In this document: in pieces, positions 1 to 8,580 of the stretch
Position numbering within the stretch: position 1 is the stretch's first letter
How the letters are laid out: every line of letters begins with the position of its first letter
Origin: Pseudomonadota bacterium
GTDB lineage: Bacteria > Pseudomonadota > Gammaproteobacteria > Burkholderiales > Burkholderiaceae_C
Assembly (NCBI GenBank): GCA_023442945.1
Contig: JAEZWW010000033.1
Span: 62,001-126,000, forward strand
DNA: 64,000 bases
Reading direction: 5' to 3'
Notes under the pieces: generated by a model
Seen by the model: only the letters and a program-made list of their open reading frames with translations
What the model was told of the DNA's origin: nothing
Databases searched by the model: none
Translations under genes and position numbers: made by a program

Positions 1-945
1 CGCATCAAGACGCGCGGGCCGAACGGCGACGAGTTTGAGATGCGCTTGTCGACGTTGCCGACAGCGTTTGGCGAAAAACTCGTCATGCGCATTTTCGATC
101 CGGACACGGCGGTCAAGGACTTGTCGGCGCTGGGCTTCACGCCGCACGACGCGGAGCGCTGGGAAGCCCTGGTCGGTCGCCCGCACGGCATCATTCTGGT
201 GACCGGCCCGACCGGGTCGGGCAAGACGACAACGCTGTACTCCACCTTGCGCCGCGTCGCAACGGAATCGGTGAACGTCAGCACGATTGAAGATCCGATC
301 GAGAAGATCGACCCGGCGCTGAACCAGACCCAGGTGCAGCCGCAGCTCGACTTCAGTTTCGCCGAAGGCGTGCGCGCCCTTATGCGGCAGGACCCGGACA
401 TCATCATGATCGGTGAGATCCGCGACTTGGAAACGGCCGAGATGGCGGTGCAGGCGGCGCTGACCGGGCACCTGGTGTTCAGCACATTGCACACCAACGA
501 TGCGCCGTCGGCGCTGACGCGTTTGATGGAGTTGGGCGTACCGTCGTACTTGCTGAACGCCACCATCCTGGGCGTGCTGGCACAGCGTTTGGTGCGCACC
601 TTGTGTCCGGCGTGCAAGCAACCGGACGAACGCGGCACGACCGAGATTCTGGCCGAGGCGGTCAAGCCCTGGAAGATCAACAGCGGCAACTACCGTCCCT
701 ACAAGCCGGTCGGTTGTGTGGACTGCCGCATGACCGGCTACCGCGGCCGCATGGGCATCTACGAATTGCTGACCGTGACCGAGGCTTTCCGTGGCCAGGT
801 GCATGCGGACGTCGGCATGGCCCCGCTGCGCAAGCAGGCCGTGATCGACGGTATGCGCCCGTTGCGGCTGGCCGGCGCCATGCGCGCGGCCGAAGGTTTG
901 ACCACCTTGGAAGAAGTCATCGCGGCGACCCCGCCACTGACCTGA
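1..945 (+). CDS. GspE/PulE-family secretion or pilus ATPase (5' end outside window)
   Basis: Cytoplasmic hexameric ATPase of the type II secretion / type IV pilus superfamily. The frame is open from base 1, so the N-terminal part is missing; 314 codons are visible. They carry Walker A (GPTGSGKTTT), the Asp box (TIEDPIE), the Walker B region (IIMIGEIRD), the His box (STLHTNDAPSA) and a zinc module made of CPAC and CVDC pairs about 40 residues apart. The motor looks intact. No pilin, GspF-like or other secretion gene follows, because tricarboxylate transport genes come next. The sequence alone does not say whether it serves secretion, pili or DNA uptake. Confidence 0.9.
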   Translation, partial: RIKTRGPNGDEFEMRLSTLPTAFGEKLVMRIFDPDTAVKDLSALGFTPHDAERWEALVGRPHGIILVTGPTGSGKTTTLYSTLRRVATESVNVSTIEDPIEKIDPALNQTQVQPQLDFSFAEGVRALMRQDPDIIMIGEIRDLETAEMAVQAALTGHLVFSTLHTNDAPSALTRLMELGVPSYLLNATILGVLAQRLVRTLCPACKQPDERGTTEILAEAVKPWKINSGNYRPYKPVGCVDCRMTGYRGRMGIYELLTVTEAFRGQVHADVGMAPLRKQAVIDGMRPLRLAGAMRAAEGLTTLEEVIAATPPLT

Positions 946-1130
946 TCGGCGCCCCTCGCTGATCGACACGGACCGCGCCGCGAATCGCGCGAAAGTGCGG
1001 CGCCCGGCGCCACCAGTCGCGTGCGGCTATAGGGGTATTCCCGACAACAGGTAGGTGGAATCCACATCGACCTGTCACTGGGCTGTCGTCAGAATCACCC
1101 GTTGCGAAATTGCAATTGAGGAGATGACGC

Positions 1131-1619
1131 GTGCGCATAAAAAGTCAGAAGGACTTTTTCGCTGGCCTCTTGTACATGGGCATTGGCATTGCCTTTTCCT
1201 GGGGCGCGACGAACTACACCATCGGTGACGGGGCCCGTATGGGTCCGGGTTACTTTCCGCTGTTGCTGGGCATCGTGTTGGCCGTGATCGGGGCCATCGT
1301 GATGTTCCGCGCTTTGGTGGTCGAAACTGCCGACGGCGAACCCATCGGCAAATGGGCCTGGAAGCCCCTGGCGCTGATCATCCTGGCCAACTTCGTGTTC
1401 GGCATCCTCCTTGGTGGCGTGCCCAGCATGGGTATCCCCGCGATGGGCTTGATCGCGGCGATCTACGGGCTGACCTTTCTGGCTGCCCTGGCGGGGACGG
1501 AATTCAAGTTCCTGGAAGTCCTGATCCTTGCGACGATTCTGGCGGTCGGCAGCTGGTTCGCGTTCGTCTGGGGCCTGAACCTGCAGTTCCAGGTCTGGCC
1601 GAGCTTCATCTCCGGTTGA
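1131..1619 (+). CDS. tctB: TctB small membrane subunit of a tripartite tricarboxylate transporter
   Basis: Small integral membrane subunit of a TctABC-type transporter, which imports carboxylates using a periplasmic Bug-type binding protein. The 162-residue product has about four hydrophobic segments and the N-terminal FFAGLLYMGIG and MGPGYFP patterns typical of TctB. The start is a GTG, chosen because GAGGAG lies about 6 bases upstream. tctA follows after 19 bp, so the two are surely co-transcribed. No tctC/Bug gene is adjacent; the only one in the window is near 61 kb, so the partner must be elsewhere. Confidence 0.88.
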   Translation: MRIKSQKDFFAGLLYMGIGIAFSWGATNYTIGDGARMGPGYFPLLLGIVLAVIGAIVMFRALVVETADGEPIGKWAWKPLALIILANFVFGILLGGVPSMGIPAMGLIAAIYGLTFLAALAGTEFKFLEVLILATILAVGSWFAFVWGLNLQFQVWPSFISG

Positions 1620-1638
1620 GCGCGAGGAGACCAACACC

Positions 1639-3150
1639 ATGGATTTGATCAACAACCTTTCGCTCGGGTTCTCCGTCGCCTTCACGATGCAGAACCTGTT
1701 GTACGCGTTCATCGGCTGCCTGTTGGGCACGCTGATCGGCGTGCTGCCCGGCGTCGGCCCCGTGGCGACCATCGCCATGCTGCTGCCCGCGACTTATGCG
1801 TTGCCCCCCGTGGCGGCGCTGATCATGCTGGCCGGCATCTATTACGGCGCGCAGTACGGTGGCTCCACCACCGCCATTCTGGTCAACTTGCCCGGTGAGT
1901 CCTCGTCGGTGGTGACGGTGATCGATGGCTACCAGATGGCGAGAAAAGGGCGGGCAGGGCCGGCGTTGGCGGCGGCAGGTATCGGCTCGTTCATCGCCGG
2001 CTGCGTTGGCACCCTGATCCTGGCTGGTTTCGCCGCGCCGCTGACCGAAGTGGCCTTCAAGTTCGGCCCGGCCGAGTACTTCTCGCTGATGATCCTGGGT
2101 CTGATCGGTGCTGTCGTGCTGGCTTCCGGCTCGCTGATCAAGGCCATCGGCATGATCGTGCTGGGTCTGCTGCTGGGCTTGGTTGGCACGGACGTCAACT
2201 CGGGTGTGGCCCGCTATTCGTTCGACATCCCTGAGCTGACCGACGGCATCGGCTTCATCGTGATCGCCATGGGGGTGTTCGGGTACGGCGAGATCATCGC
2301 CAACCTTTCCAATCCGACGGACGAACGCGAGGTGTTCACCGGCAAGGTGGAGCACATCTATCCCACCAAGGAAGACTGGAAGCACATGACGCCCGCCATC
2401 CTGCGTGGCACGGCGATTGGCTCCGCTTTGGGCATTCTGCCCGGCGGTGGCGCGATGCTGGCGGCGTTCGCGGCCTACACGGTGGAAAAGAAGACCAAGC
2501 TCAAGCCCGGCGAAGTGCCATTTGGCAAGGGCAACATCCGCGGCGTCGCGTCGCCGGAATCGGCCAACAACGCCGGCTCGCAGACCTCGTTCATCCCGCT
2601 GCTGACGCTCGGTATCCCGCCTAACGCCGTGATGGCGTTGATGGTCGGTGCCATGACGATCCACAACATCCAACCTGGCCCCCAGGTGATGACCAGCAAC
2701 CCCGAACTGTTCTGGGGCCTGATTGCGTCGATGTGGATCGGCAACGCCATGCTGATCATCTTGAACCTGCCGCTGATCGGCATGTGGATCAAGCTGCTGA
2801 CCGTGCCCTACCGCTGGTTGTTCCCGGCCATCGTGCTGTTCTGCGCCATCGGTGTGTACTCGACCAACAACAACACCTGGGACGTGTGGATGGTGGGCTG
2901 GTTCGGCATCATCGGCTACATCTTCATCAAACTGGGCATGGAGCCGGCGCCGCTGTTGCTGGGCTTCATCCTCGGCCCGATGATGGAAGAGAACCTGCGG
3001 CGCGCCTTGCTGCTGTCGCGCGGCGACTGGAGTGTGCTGGTCACGCGCCCGCTGTCGGCCACGCTGCTGGGCTTGGCGGTGCTGCTGCTGATCATCGTGC
3101 TGCTGCCTGCGGTGAAAAAGAGCCGCGAAGAGGCCTTCGTGGAAGAGTAG
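1639..3150 (+). CDS. tctA: TctA large membrane subunit of a tripartite tricarboxylate transporter
   Basis: The 503-residue, roughly 12-segment permease that forms the transport path of a TctABC system. It has the family's duplicated glycine/proline motif: GVLPGVGPVATIAMLLPA near residue 35 and GILPGGGAMLAAFAAY near residue 265, plus YYGAQYGGSTTAILVN after the first. The length is normal for the family. An AGGAG sits upstream of the ATG. A strong hairpin terminator follows the stop by 20 bp, closing the tctBA operon. The substrate (citrate, tartrate or another carboxylate) cannot be read from the sequence. Confidence 0.93.
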   Translation: MDLINNLSLGFSVAFTMQNLLYAFIGCLLGTLIGVLPGVGPVATIAMLLPATYALPPVAALIMLAGIYYGAQYGGSTTAILVNLPGESSSVVTVIDGYQMARKGRAGPALAAAGIGSFIAGCVGTLILAGFAAPLTEVAFKFGPAEYFSLMILGLIGAVVLASGSLIKAIGMIVLGLLLGLVGTDVNSGVARYSFDIPELTDGIGFIVIAMGVFGYGEIIANLSNPTDEREVFTGKVEHIYPTKEDWKHMTPAILRGTAIGSALGILPGGGAMLAAFAAYTVEKKTKLKPGEVPFGKGNIRGVASPESANNAGSQTSFIPLLTLGIPPNAVMALMVGAMTIHNIQPGPQVMTSNPELFWGLIASMWIGNAMLIILNLPLIGMWIKLLTVPYRWLFPAIVLFCAIGVYSTNNNTWDVWMVGWFGIIGYIFIKLGMEPAPLLLGFILGPMMEENLRRALLLSRGDWSVLVTRPLSATLLGLAVLLLIIVLLPAVKKSREEAFVEE

Positions 3151-3169
3151 CGCCGCGGCGCTCGTCCAG

Positions 3170-3197
3170 AAAACGGCACCTTCGGGTGCCGTTTTTT
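3170..3197 (+). terminator. Rho-independent terminator of tctBA
   Basis: Perfect 10-bp stem AAACGGCACC / GGTGCCGTTT closed by a TTCG tetraloop and followed by a T run. It lies 20 bp after the tctA stop codon. Confidence 0.95.
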
Positions 3198-3419
3198 CTG
3201 CCGCGGTTGGATGGGTCTGAGGCGGAGCCGCGTTGGCAATGGACAATGGACCAGGCCCTGCGTCTGAACGCGTCTCGCCGTCGTGTCGAATGGCCCAGGC
3301 GTCAAGCCAAACACGCAGTGGCGCGGACCGCCGCTTCCCCGGTCAGCGTATCCTCGGCCACGCGGTGCGCGTGTGCGCAGGACACACCGGCACCGATCTT
3401 GTTTTCCCCCAGGGCTTCC

Positions 3420-5030
3420 ATGTTCAGCTACACCCATCCCTATCCCAGCGCGCGCTTGCCTGTCTTTGCACGCAACCTGGTGACCACCTCCCAGCCGTTG
3501 GCGGCGCAGGTGGGCTTGCGCGTGCTTCAGCAGGGCGGCAACGCGGTAGACGCCGCCATCGCCACCGCCGCCGCCATGGCCTTGTGCGAGCCGACCGGCA
3601 ACGGCCTGGGCGGCGACGCGTTCTGCATCTTGTGGGATGGCCAGCAACTGCACGGCCTCAACGCCGCCGGGCCCGCGCCCGCAGCCTGGAACCGGGACTA
3701 CTTTCAACGCAAGTACGGCGCCGCCGCTGCGTCGCCGCCGCTGCGCGGCATCGACAGCATCACCGTGCCGGGAGGCGTTGGCGGCTGGGTCGCGCTCAGC
3801 CAGCGCTTTGGGCGAATACCGCTTGATCAGGTGCTCGCCCCGGCGGCAGAGGTCGCCGAACGCGGCTACCTCGTGCCCGTTGTCGTGCAACAGAAATGGG
3901 CGACTGGCGCGGCGGAGCTGGGCACCCAGCCTGGCTTTGCGCAGGCCTTCATGCCCGGCGGGCACGTGCCGCGCGTGGGCGAGCTGTTCCGCCTGCCCCA
4001 GGCGGCGCGGGCCCTGCGGCTTATCGGTCAGACGCAGGGCAGGGCGTACTACGATGGCGATATCGCCGACGCCATCGAGCGCTTCGTCGCTGCGCACGGC
4101 GGCGCGCTGCGCCGGTCCGACATGGCGGCGTACCAGCCGGAATGGGTTGAGCCCTTGGCCATGGACTACCGCGGCTACACCTTGCACGAGATCGGCCCCA
4201 GCACGCAGGGCATCGCCGCGTTGATCGCGTTGGGGATCCTCGCGCACTTCGACGTGCGCGCGCTGGGCCTGGACACGGCCGCCATGTACCACGTGCAGAT
4301 CGAGGCCATGAAGCTTGCCTTTGCCGACGTGTACGCGCACGTGGCCGAGCCCACGTCGATGGCGGTGACGGCCGCGCAAATGCTCGATGCCTCCTACCTG
4401 CAAAGCCGTGCCAAACTGATCGACATGCACCGCGCACAGGATTTCGGGCCGGGGCTGCAGCCGACCGGCGGCACCATCTACCTGACGGCCGCGGACGACA
4501 GCGGCATGATGGTCAGCTTCATCCAGAGCAACTACCTGGGCTTTGGCTCCGGCTGTGTGGAGCCAGAGTTTGGCATCAGCCTGCAAAACCGCGGCCACGG
4601 CTTCAGCCTGCAGCCCGGCAGCCCGAACGAAGTGGCCCCGGGCAAGCGGGCGTTCCACACCATCATTCCCGGCTTCGTCACCCGCGACGGGCAACCGGTG
4701 ATGAGCTTTGGCGTCATGGGCGCGCACATGCAGCCGCAAGGTCATGTGCAAACCCTGGTGCGCATGGTCGATTTTGATCAGAACCCCCAAACCGCCTGCG
4801 ACGCGCCGCGTTGGCGGGTGAACGCCGGCCTCAGCATCAACCTGGAGCCGACCGCGCCCGCCGCCGTGGCCGAGGGTCTGCGTGAACGCGGCCACCAGAT
4901 CGCCGCCACCAACGACGTGTACCAGGATTTCGGCGCTGGCCAATTCATCTGGCGCTTGGGCGACCCGAAGACCGACGGCTACGTGGGCGCCAGCGACCCG
5001 CGTCGCGATGGGCAGGTGGCGGGTTACTGA
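3420..5030 (+). CDS. Gamma-glutamyltransferase-family protein (Ntn hydrolase)
   Basis: Member of the gamma-glutamyltranspeptidase family: autoprocessing N-terminal-nucleophile hydrolases that cleave or transfer gamma-glutamyl and related amide groups. The 536-residue product starts at ATG 3420 (MFSYTHPYPSARLPVFA). The large-subunit signature GGNAVDAAIATAAAMALCEP follows near residue 38. The GGTIYLTA motif near residue 352 supplies the Thr expected to be both cleavage site and nucleophile. It resembles the YwrD-like branch (TIYL instead of TTHY), so activity on glutathione itself is uncertain. No Sec signal peptide is evident, suggesting a cytoplasmic enzyme. The gene stands alone downstream of the tctBA terminator. 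Confidence 0.88.
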   Translation: MFSYTHPYPSARLPVFARNLVTTSQPLAAQVGLRVLQQGGNAVDAAIATAAAMALCEPTGNGLGGDAFCILWDGQQLHGLNAAGPAPAAWNRDYFQRKYGAAAASPPLRGIDSITVPGGVGGWVALSQRFGRIPLDQVLAPAAEVAERGYLVPVVVQQKWATGAAELGTQPGFAQAFMPGGHVPRVGELFRLPQAARALRLIGQTQGRAYYDGDIADAIERFVAAHGGALRRSDMAAYQPEWVEPLAMDYRGYTLHEIGPSTQGIAALIALGILAHFDVRALGLDTAAMYHVQIEAMKLAFADVYAHVAEPTSMAVTAAQMLDASYLQSRAKLIDMHRAQDFGPGLQPTGGTIYLTAADDSGMMVSFIQSNYLGFGSGCVEPEFGISLQNRGHGFSLQPGSPNEVAPGKRAFHTIIPGFVTRDGQPVMSFGVMGAHMQPQGHVQTLVRMVDFDQNPQTACDAPRWRVNAGLSINLEPTAPAAVAEGLRERGHQIAATNDVYQDFGAGQFIWRLGDPKTDGYVGASDPRRDGQVAGY

Positions 5031-5065
5031 CGCGGCACGCGCGTCCGCGCGACCCATCACAAAGA

Positions 5066-5130
5066 TTTTGATGCCCAATACGACCGCAGCCCTAGATAAA
5101 CCTGCGCAACCAGCTATCAATAGGATAGCG
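5066..5130 (+). repeat. Dispersed CAGCTAT element, copy 1, overlapping a gene start
   Basis: Copy of the window's dispersed repeat in forward orientation. The right part is clear (GCCCTAGATAAACCTGCGCA then ACCAGCTATCAATAGGATAG). The left part is degenerate but alignable (TTTTGATGCCCAATACGACC against TTTTCAGGCCAAATCGGCCT). The ATG of the following permease gene and about its first 20 codons lie inside it. Confidence 0.65.
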
Positions 5131-6009
5131 GTTGGCTTGCTCCTGGCGGCCCTGGGCGCCATCGCCTTCAGTGGCAAAGCGATCATCGTCAAGCTGGCCT
5201 ACCGCTACGGCGTGGACGCGGTCACGCTGATCATGTACCGCATGGTGTTCGCGCTGCCCTTCTTCCTGGGCATGGCCTGGTGGTCGGGGCACGGCAAGCC
5301 ACCGCTGACGCGGCGCGACTGGCTGGGCATCGTCGGCCTGGGTTTTTCGGGCTACTACCTGTCCAGCATGCTGGACTTCGCCGGCCTGCAGTACATCAGC
5401 GCCAGTCTGGAGCGGCTGATTCTCTACCTGGGCCCCACCTTGGTGCTGGCGCTGAACTGGGCCGTCAAGGGCCAGCGTGTGACGCGCGGGCAACTGCTGG
5501 CCATGGCCGTCAGCTACTCGGGTGCGCTGCTGGTGTTCGGGATCGAATTGCGCCTGGTGCCCAGCGGCGCCATCGCCTGGGGCGCTTTCCTCGTGTTTCT
5601 GTCCACTGCCAGCTATTCGGTGTATCTGTTCTTCAGCGGTGAATTCGTTCAGCGCATCGGCGCGCTGCGCCTGGGTGGGTGGGCGACGGCCGTGGCGTGT
5701 GCGTTCTGCATCGCGCAGTTTTTGGTGTTGCGCCCGCTGTCGGCCGCCCAGGTCGCGCCGGAGGTGCTGTGGCTGTCGCTGCTCAACGGCACGCTGTGCA
5801 CCGCCGCGCCGGTGCTGATGGTGATGATGGCGATCGAGCGCATCGGCCCCGCACTGGCAGCGCAGATCGGCATCATTGGCCCGTTGGCGACCATCGGCAT
5901 GGGCATCGCGGTGCTGGGCGAACCCTTCACGCCCTGGCTGGTCGCAGGCACCGCGCTGGTGGTGGCAGGCATCTACCTGTTCACCCGCGCCGGGCGCGCA
6001 GCCCGCTGA
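5071..6009 (+). CDS. EamA/DMT-family transporter
   Basis: Inner-membrane permease of the drug/metabolite transporter superfamily, 312 residues with about ten hydrophobic segments in two EamA halves (roughly residues 20-150 and 165-305). The substrate is unknown; such proteins usually export amino acids or other small metabolites. ATG 5071 is preceded by no clear ribosome-binding site. The first 20 residues (MPNTTAALDKPAQPAINRIA) are encoded by a copy of the dispersed repeat, so the real or ancestral start could be further in. Another repeat copy begins at the stop codon. Confidence 0.85.
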   Translation: MPNTTAALDKPAQPAINRIAVGLLLAALGAIAFSGKAIIVKLAYRYGVDAVTLIMYRMVFALPFFLGMAWWSGHGKPPLTRRDWLGIVGLGFSGYYLSSMLDFAGLQYISASLERLILYLGPTLVLALNWAVKGQRVTRGQLLAMAVSYSGALLVFGIELRLVPSGAIAWGAFLVFLSTASYSVYLFFSGEFVQRIGALRLGGWATAVACAFCIAQFLVLRPLSAAQVAPEVLWLSLLNGTLCTAAPVLMVMMAIERIGPALAAQIGIIGPLATIGMGIAVLGEPFTPWLVAGTALVVAGIYLFTRAGRAAR

Positions 6010-6072
6010 ATTTGCTATAAAAAGAGAAGCTGCCTGCGGAGATGTGACATGCGCTGGCGCTCGATTTGGTGC
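6009..6072 (-). repeat. Dispersed CAGCTAT element, copy 2
   Basis: Reverse-orientation copy between the EamA permease stop and the SDR gene. It contains TTTGCTATAAAAAGAGAAGC, TGCCTGCGGAGATG and the distal CTGGCGCTCGATTTGG, the last matching the reverse-strand consensus CTAGAGGCCGATTTGG. Confidence 0.75.
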
Positions 6073-6140
6073 ATGATGACCTTGTGCGGCGCTTGTGACG
6101 CATAAGGCCGCGGACTTCCCCTCACGAAAGGACAAGCAAC

Positions 6141-6929
6141 ATGGATCTGGGTATTGCAGGCAAGTGGGCGCTGGTGGGCGGCGCCAGCAAGGGACTGGGC
6201 CGCGGCTGCGCCGAAGCGCTGGCGGCCGAGGGTGTGAACGTGGTGCTGGTGGCGCGCGGCGCCGAGGCGCTGGCGACGACCACGGCCGAGATCCAGGCCG
6301 CGCACCCCAAGGTGCAGGTGCAGATGGTCGCAGTGGACATCACCACACCCGAAGGTCGCGCCGCGGTGTTTGCGCACCACGCGGACTTTGACATCGTCGT
6401 CACCAACGCCGGTGGCCCGCCGCCCGGCACCTTCCGCGATTGGAGCCGGGACGACTGGATCAAGGCGGTGGACGCCAACATGCTGACGCCGATCGATCTG
6501 ATCAAGACCACCATCGACGGCATGATCGCGCGCGGCTTCGGCCGCATCGTCAACATCACGTCCAGCGCGGTGAAGGCGCCGATCGACATCCTGGGCCTGT
6601 CCAACGGCGCGCGCTCAGGCCTGACGGGTTTTGTCGCCGGCGTGGCGCGCAACCCCGAAATCGCCGCCAAGGGCGTGACCATCAACAACCTGCTGCCCGG
6701 CAAGTTCGACACCGACCGCCTGGCCGGCACCATGGTCGGTGCGGCCAAGAAGACCGGCAAGTCGGTGGATGAGATCCGCGCCCTGCAGGCCGGCCAGATC
6801 CCGGCCAAGCGTTTCGGCACGGCCACCGAATTCGGCGCGGTGTGCGCCTTTCTGTGCAGCCAGCAGGCCAGCTACCTCACCGGCCAGAACATCCTGCTGG
6901 ACGGCGGCGCTTACCCCGGCACCTACTGA
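6141..6929 (+). CDS. Divergent SDR-fold oxidoreductase (beta-ketoacyl-ACP reductase-like)
   Basis: A 262-residue Rossmann-fold protein of the short-chain dehydrogenase superfamily. The nucleotide loop reads GGASKGLG (residues 13-20) rather than TGxxxGxG. NAGG and ITSSAVK are present, but the region that should hold catalytic YxxxK reads LSNGARSG, with neither Tyr nor Lys. This matches the known BKR-like SDR subgroup with imperfect cofactor and catalytic motifs, so oxidoreductase activity should not be assumed. ATG 6141 has AAAGGA upstream. It is transcribed alone towards the convergent gene at 6982. Confidence 0.8.
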   Translation: MDLGIAGKWALVGGASKGLGRGCAEALAAEGVNVVLVARGAEALATTTAEIQAAHPKVQVQMVAVDITTPEGRAAVFAHHADFDIVVTNAGGPPPGTFRDWSRDDWIKAVDANMLTPIDLIKTTIDGMIARGFGRIVNITSSAVKAPIDILGLSNGARSGLTGFVAGVARNPEIAAKGVTINNLLPGKFDTDRLAGTMVGAAKKTGKSVDEIRALQAGQIPAKRFGTATEFGAVCAFLCSQQASYLTGQNILLDGGAYPGTY

Positions 6930-6981
6930 TAGGGTTTGGCGGCCCCGCGCTGGACGACACGGCGCGGGATAGGGCACATCC

Positions 6982-7500
6982 TCATGCGCCCAGGGCTTGG
7001 CGGATCTGTTCGATCAGCGACTTTTCCGCATCGCTCAGGCGTGTACCGCCAAACCCCAGAAAGCCGCCTTCGGTCGATGCCATCGCCACTTTCTCGGCCA
7101 CGCCCAGCGCCCATTCGCGGTACTGGGCGGCCTGCGCCGGGTCGACCTTGGTGCTCAGCAGCTGGGCGGCTTCGCGCGCGTCTTCCAAGGTTTGCGCTGT
7201 CAGCTTCTCGGCCGACGTGATCTGCTTGTCCTTCATGCGCGCCATGGCCCAGTCGCGCGTCTTGCGCGCCTGATCCAGCTCGGCGCTCTTGTCGGCGGCC
7301 GCGGGGTTAGGCACGATGGCCTGGATCAGTTCGTTGTCCGGGTAGTCCTTGACCCCCGACATCAGCGCCTGGCCGGAGGCGAACATTTCCTTGCCCGTGC
7401 CGAACAGCCCGCTGCGCCCGGCAAACGCCACGGCCGAGCCGATGGACTGGGGCAGGGCGGCCAGCAATTGCAACTCGTCTTCGCTCAGGTTCAGCGCCAT
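6982..7500 (-). CDS. Conserved hypothetical cytoplasmic protein
   Basis: 172 residues, mostly helical and charged, without signal peptide or membrane segment. I do not recognise a domain. The N-terminal part (MALNLSEDELQLLAALPQS) and a central Lys/Ala/Glu-rich helix (around residues 65-115) suggest a soluble alpha-helical fold. ATG at 7500 was chosen over the in-frame TTG 24 bases upstream because GGAG lies about 8 bases before it. It converges with the SDR gene and stands alone. Confidence 0.6.
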   Translation of the reverse strand: MALNLSEDELQLLAALPQSIGSAVAFAGRSGLFGTGKEMFASGQALMSGVKDYPDNELIQAIVPNPAAADKSAELDQARKTRDWAMARMKDKQITSAEKLTAQTLEDAREAAQLLSTKVDPAQAAQYREWALGVAEKVAMASTEGGFLGFGGTRLSDAEKSLIEQIRQALGA

Positions 7501-7579
7501 GGGGATCTCCGTGGGTTGGGACAAGCTGCCGAGTCTACGAAGCCGCCGCGGCGTGCCGTGTAGGCCACGGCCGCCAAGT

Positions 7580-8485
7580 TCAGCGCCGCGACGACACCAC
7601 GATGCCCGCCACGATCAGCGCGAAGGCGATGGCGTGGTACCAGCGTGGCGTGTCGCCCAGGAACAGCGCCGACATCAGCGCCGCGAACACCGGCGTCAGG
7701 TTCGAGAAAAAGCCCGCCACCGCTGGCCCCGCGCGTTGCACGCCCATGCCCCAGCAGCGGTAGGCGACCACCGCGGGGCCCACGGCCACGAAGGCCAGGA
7801 TCGCCGCCAACGGCCAACCCCAGTGCAAGCGCCCACCGCCCACCGCCCATTCGCCCGCGGCCAGTGCGCCGGACCACATCAGCCCGTACGCCAGCTGCGC
7901 CAGCAAAAACGCGGCCCAGTCGGCGCGGATGGCGTCGGGTTCGGCGCGGCGCGACAGCAACCACGAGTACCAGGCCCAGCAGATCGACGCGGCCAGCATG
8001 TACAGATCGCCCGGTACCAGGCGCAGGCGCGCCAGCTGGGCCAGATCGCCGCGCGCCAGCACCAGCGCCACACCGGCGATCGACAGCACGACGCCAGCCA
8101 GCTGCTGGCGCGACACCTTGGCGTCGAAGAACAGGCGGCCGATGGCCAGCATCCACAGCGGCATGCTGGACGCGACCAGCGTCACGTTCAGCGGGGTTGA
8201 GGTCTGCAGCGCCAGGTACTGCAGCGCGTTGTACAGGCCGATGCCCAGCAGGCCCAGCAAGGCGAAGCGCCGCCAGTGCGTGCCGATGCCGCTGCCTGGG
8301 CGCAACACCCAGCCGCCCAGGGGCAGCAGGATCAGGAAGGCCAGCACCCAGCGCAAGAAATTGAGCGTGATGGGCGAGATCAAATCGACCGCCAAGCGGC
8401 CCACCACGGCATTGGCGGCCCATAGAAAAGGCGGGATGGTCAGCAGCGCGGCGGCGGTGGGGGTCAGACGGGACGAAGAAGACAT
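7580..8485 (-). CDS. EamA/DMT-family transporter
   Basis: About 301 residues with ten hydrophobic segments in two EamA repeats, including the first-segment signature PPFLWAANAVVGRLA. It is an inner-membrane carrier, probably an exporter, of unknown substrate. The start is uncertain: ATG 8485 (MSSSSRLTP) or ATG 8506, neither with a good ribosome-binding site. The 5' end lies next to a long perfect inverted repeat (8492-8545). The quinone oxidoreductase gene is transcribed divergently. Confidence 0.82.
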   Translation of the reverse strand: MSSSSRLTPTAAALLTIPPFLWAANAVVGRLAVDLISPITLNFLRWVLAFLILLPLGGWVLRPGSGIGTHWRRFALLGLLGIGLYNALQYLALQTSTPLNVTLVASSMPLWMLAIGRLFFDAKVSRQQLAGVVLSIAGVALVLARGDLAQLARLRLVPGDLYMLAASICWAWYSWLLSRRAEPDAIRADWAAFLLAQLAYGLMWSGALAAGEWAVGGGRLHWGWPLAAILAFVAVGPAVVAYRCWGMGVQRAGPAVAGFFSNLTPVFAALMSALFLGDTPRWYHAIAFALIVAGIVVSSRR

Positions 8486-8491
8486 GGGTGT

Positions 8492-8545
8492 CGCCAATGG
8501 TGCCACGGCGCCGGCGCGCCTTCGGCAGGCGTGGCACCATTGGCG
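8492..8545. repeat. Long perfect inverted repeat in a divergent promoter region
   Basis: Arms CGCCAATGGTGCCAC (8492-8506) and GTGGCACCATTGGCG (8531-8545) are a perfect 15-bp match around a 24-base GC-rich centre. They lie between the divergent EamA and quinone oxidoreductase genes, about 35 bp before the latter's ATG. There is no T run, so this is not an obvious terminator. An operator or structured 5' leader is possible. Confidence 0.7.
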
Positions 8546-8580
8546 GTTCTGTCCCGACCACTTCGATGAGGAAACAACGC

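Noticed and set aside
6944..6968. CCCGCGC / GCGCGGG hairpin between the SDR and the convergent hypothetical gene as a terminator
   Set aside because: No T run on either strand and an 11-base loop. GC-rich dyads of this size are expected by chance here.
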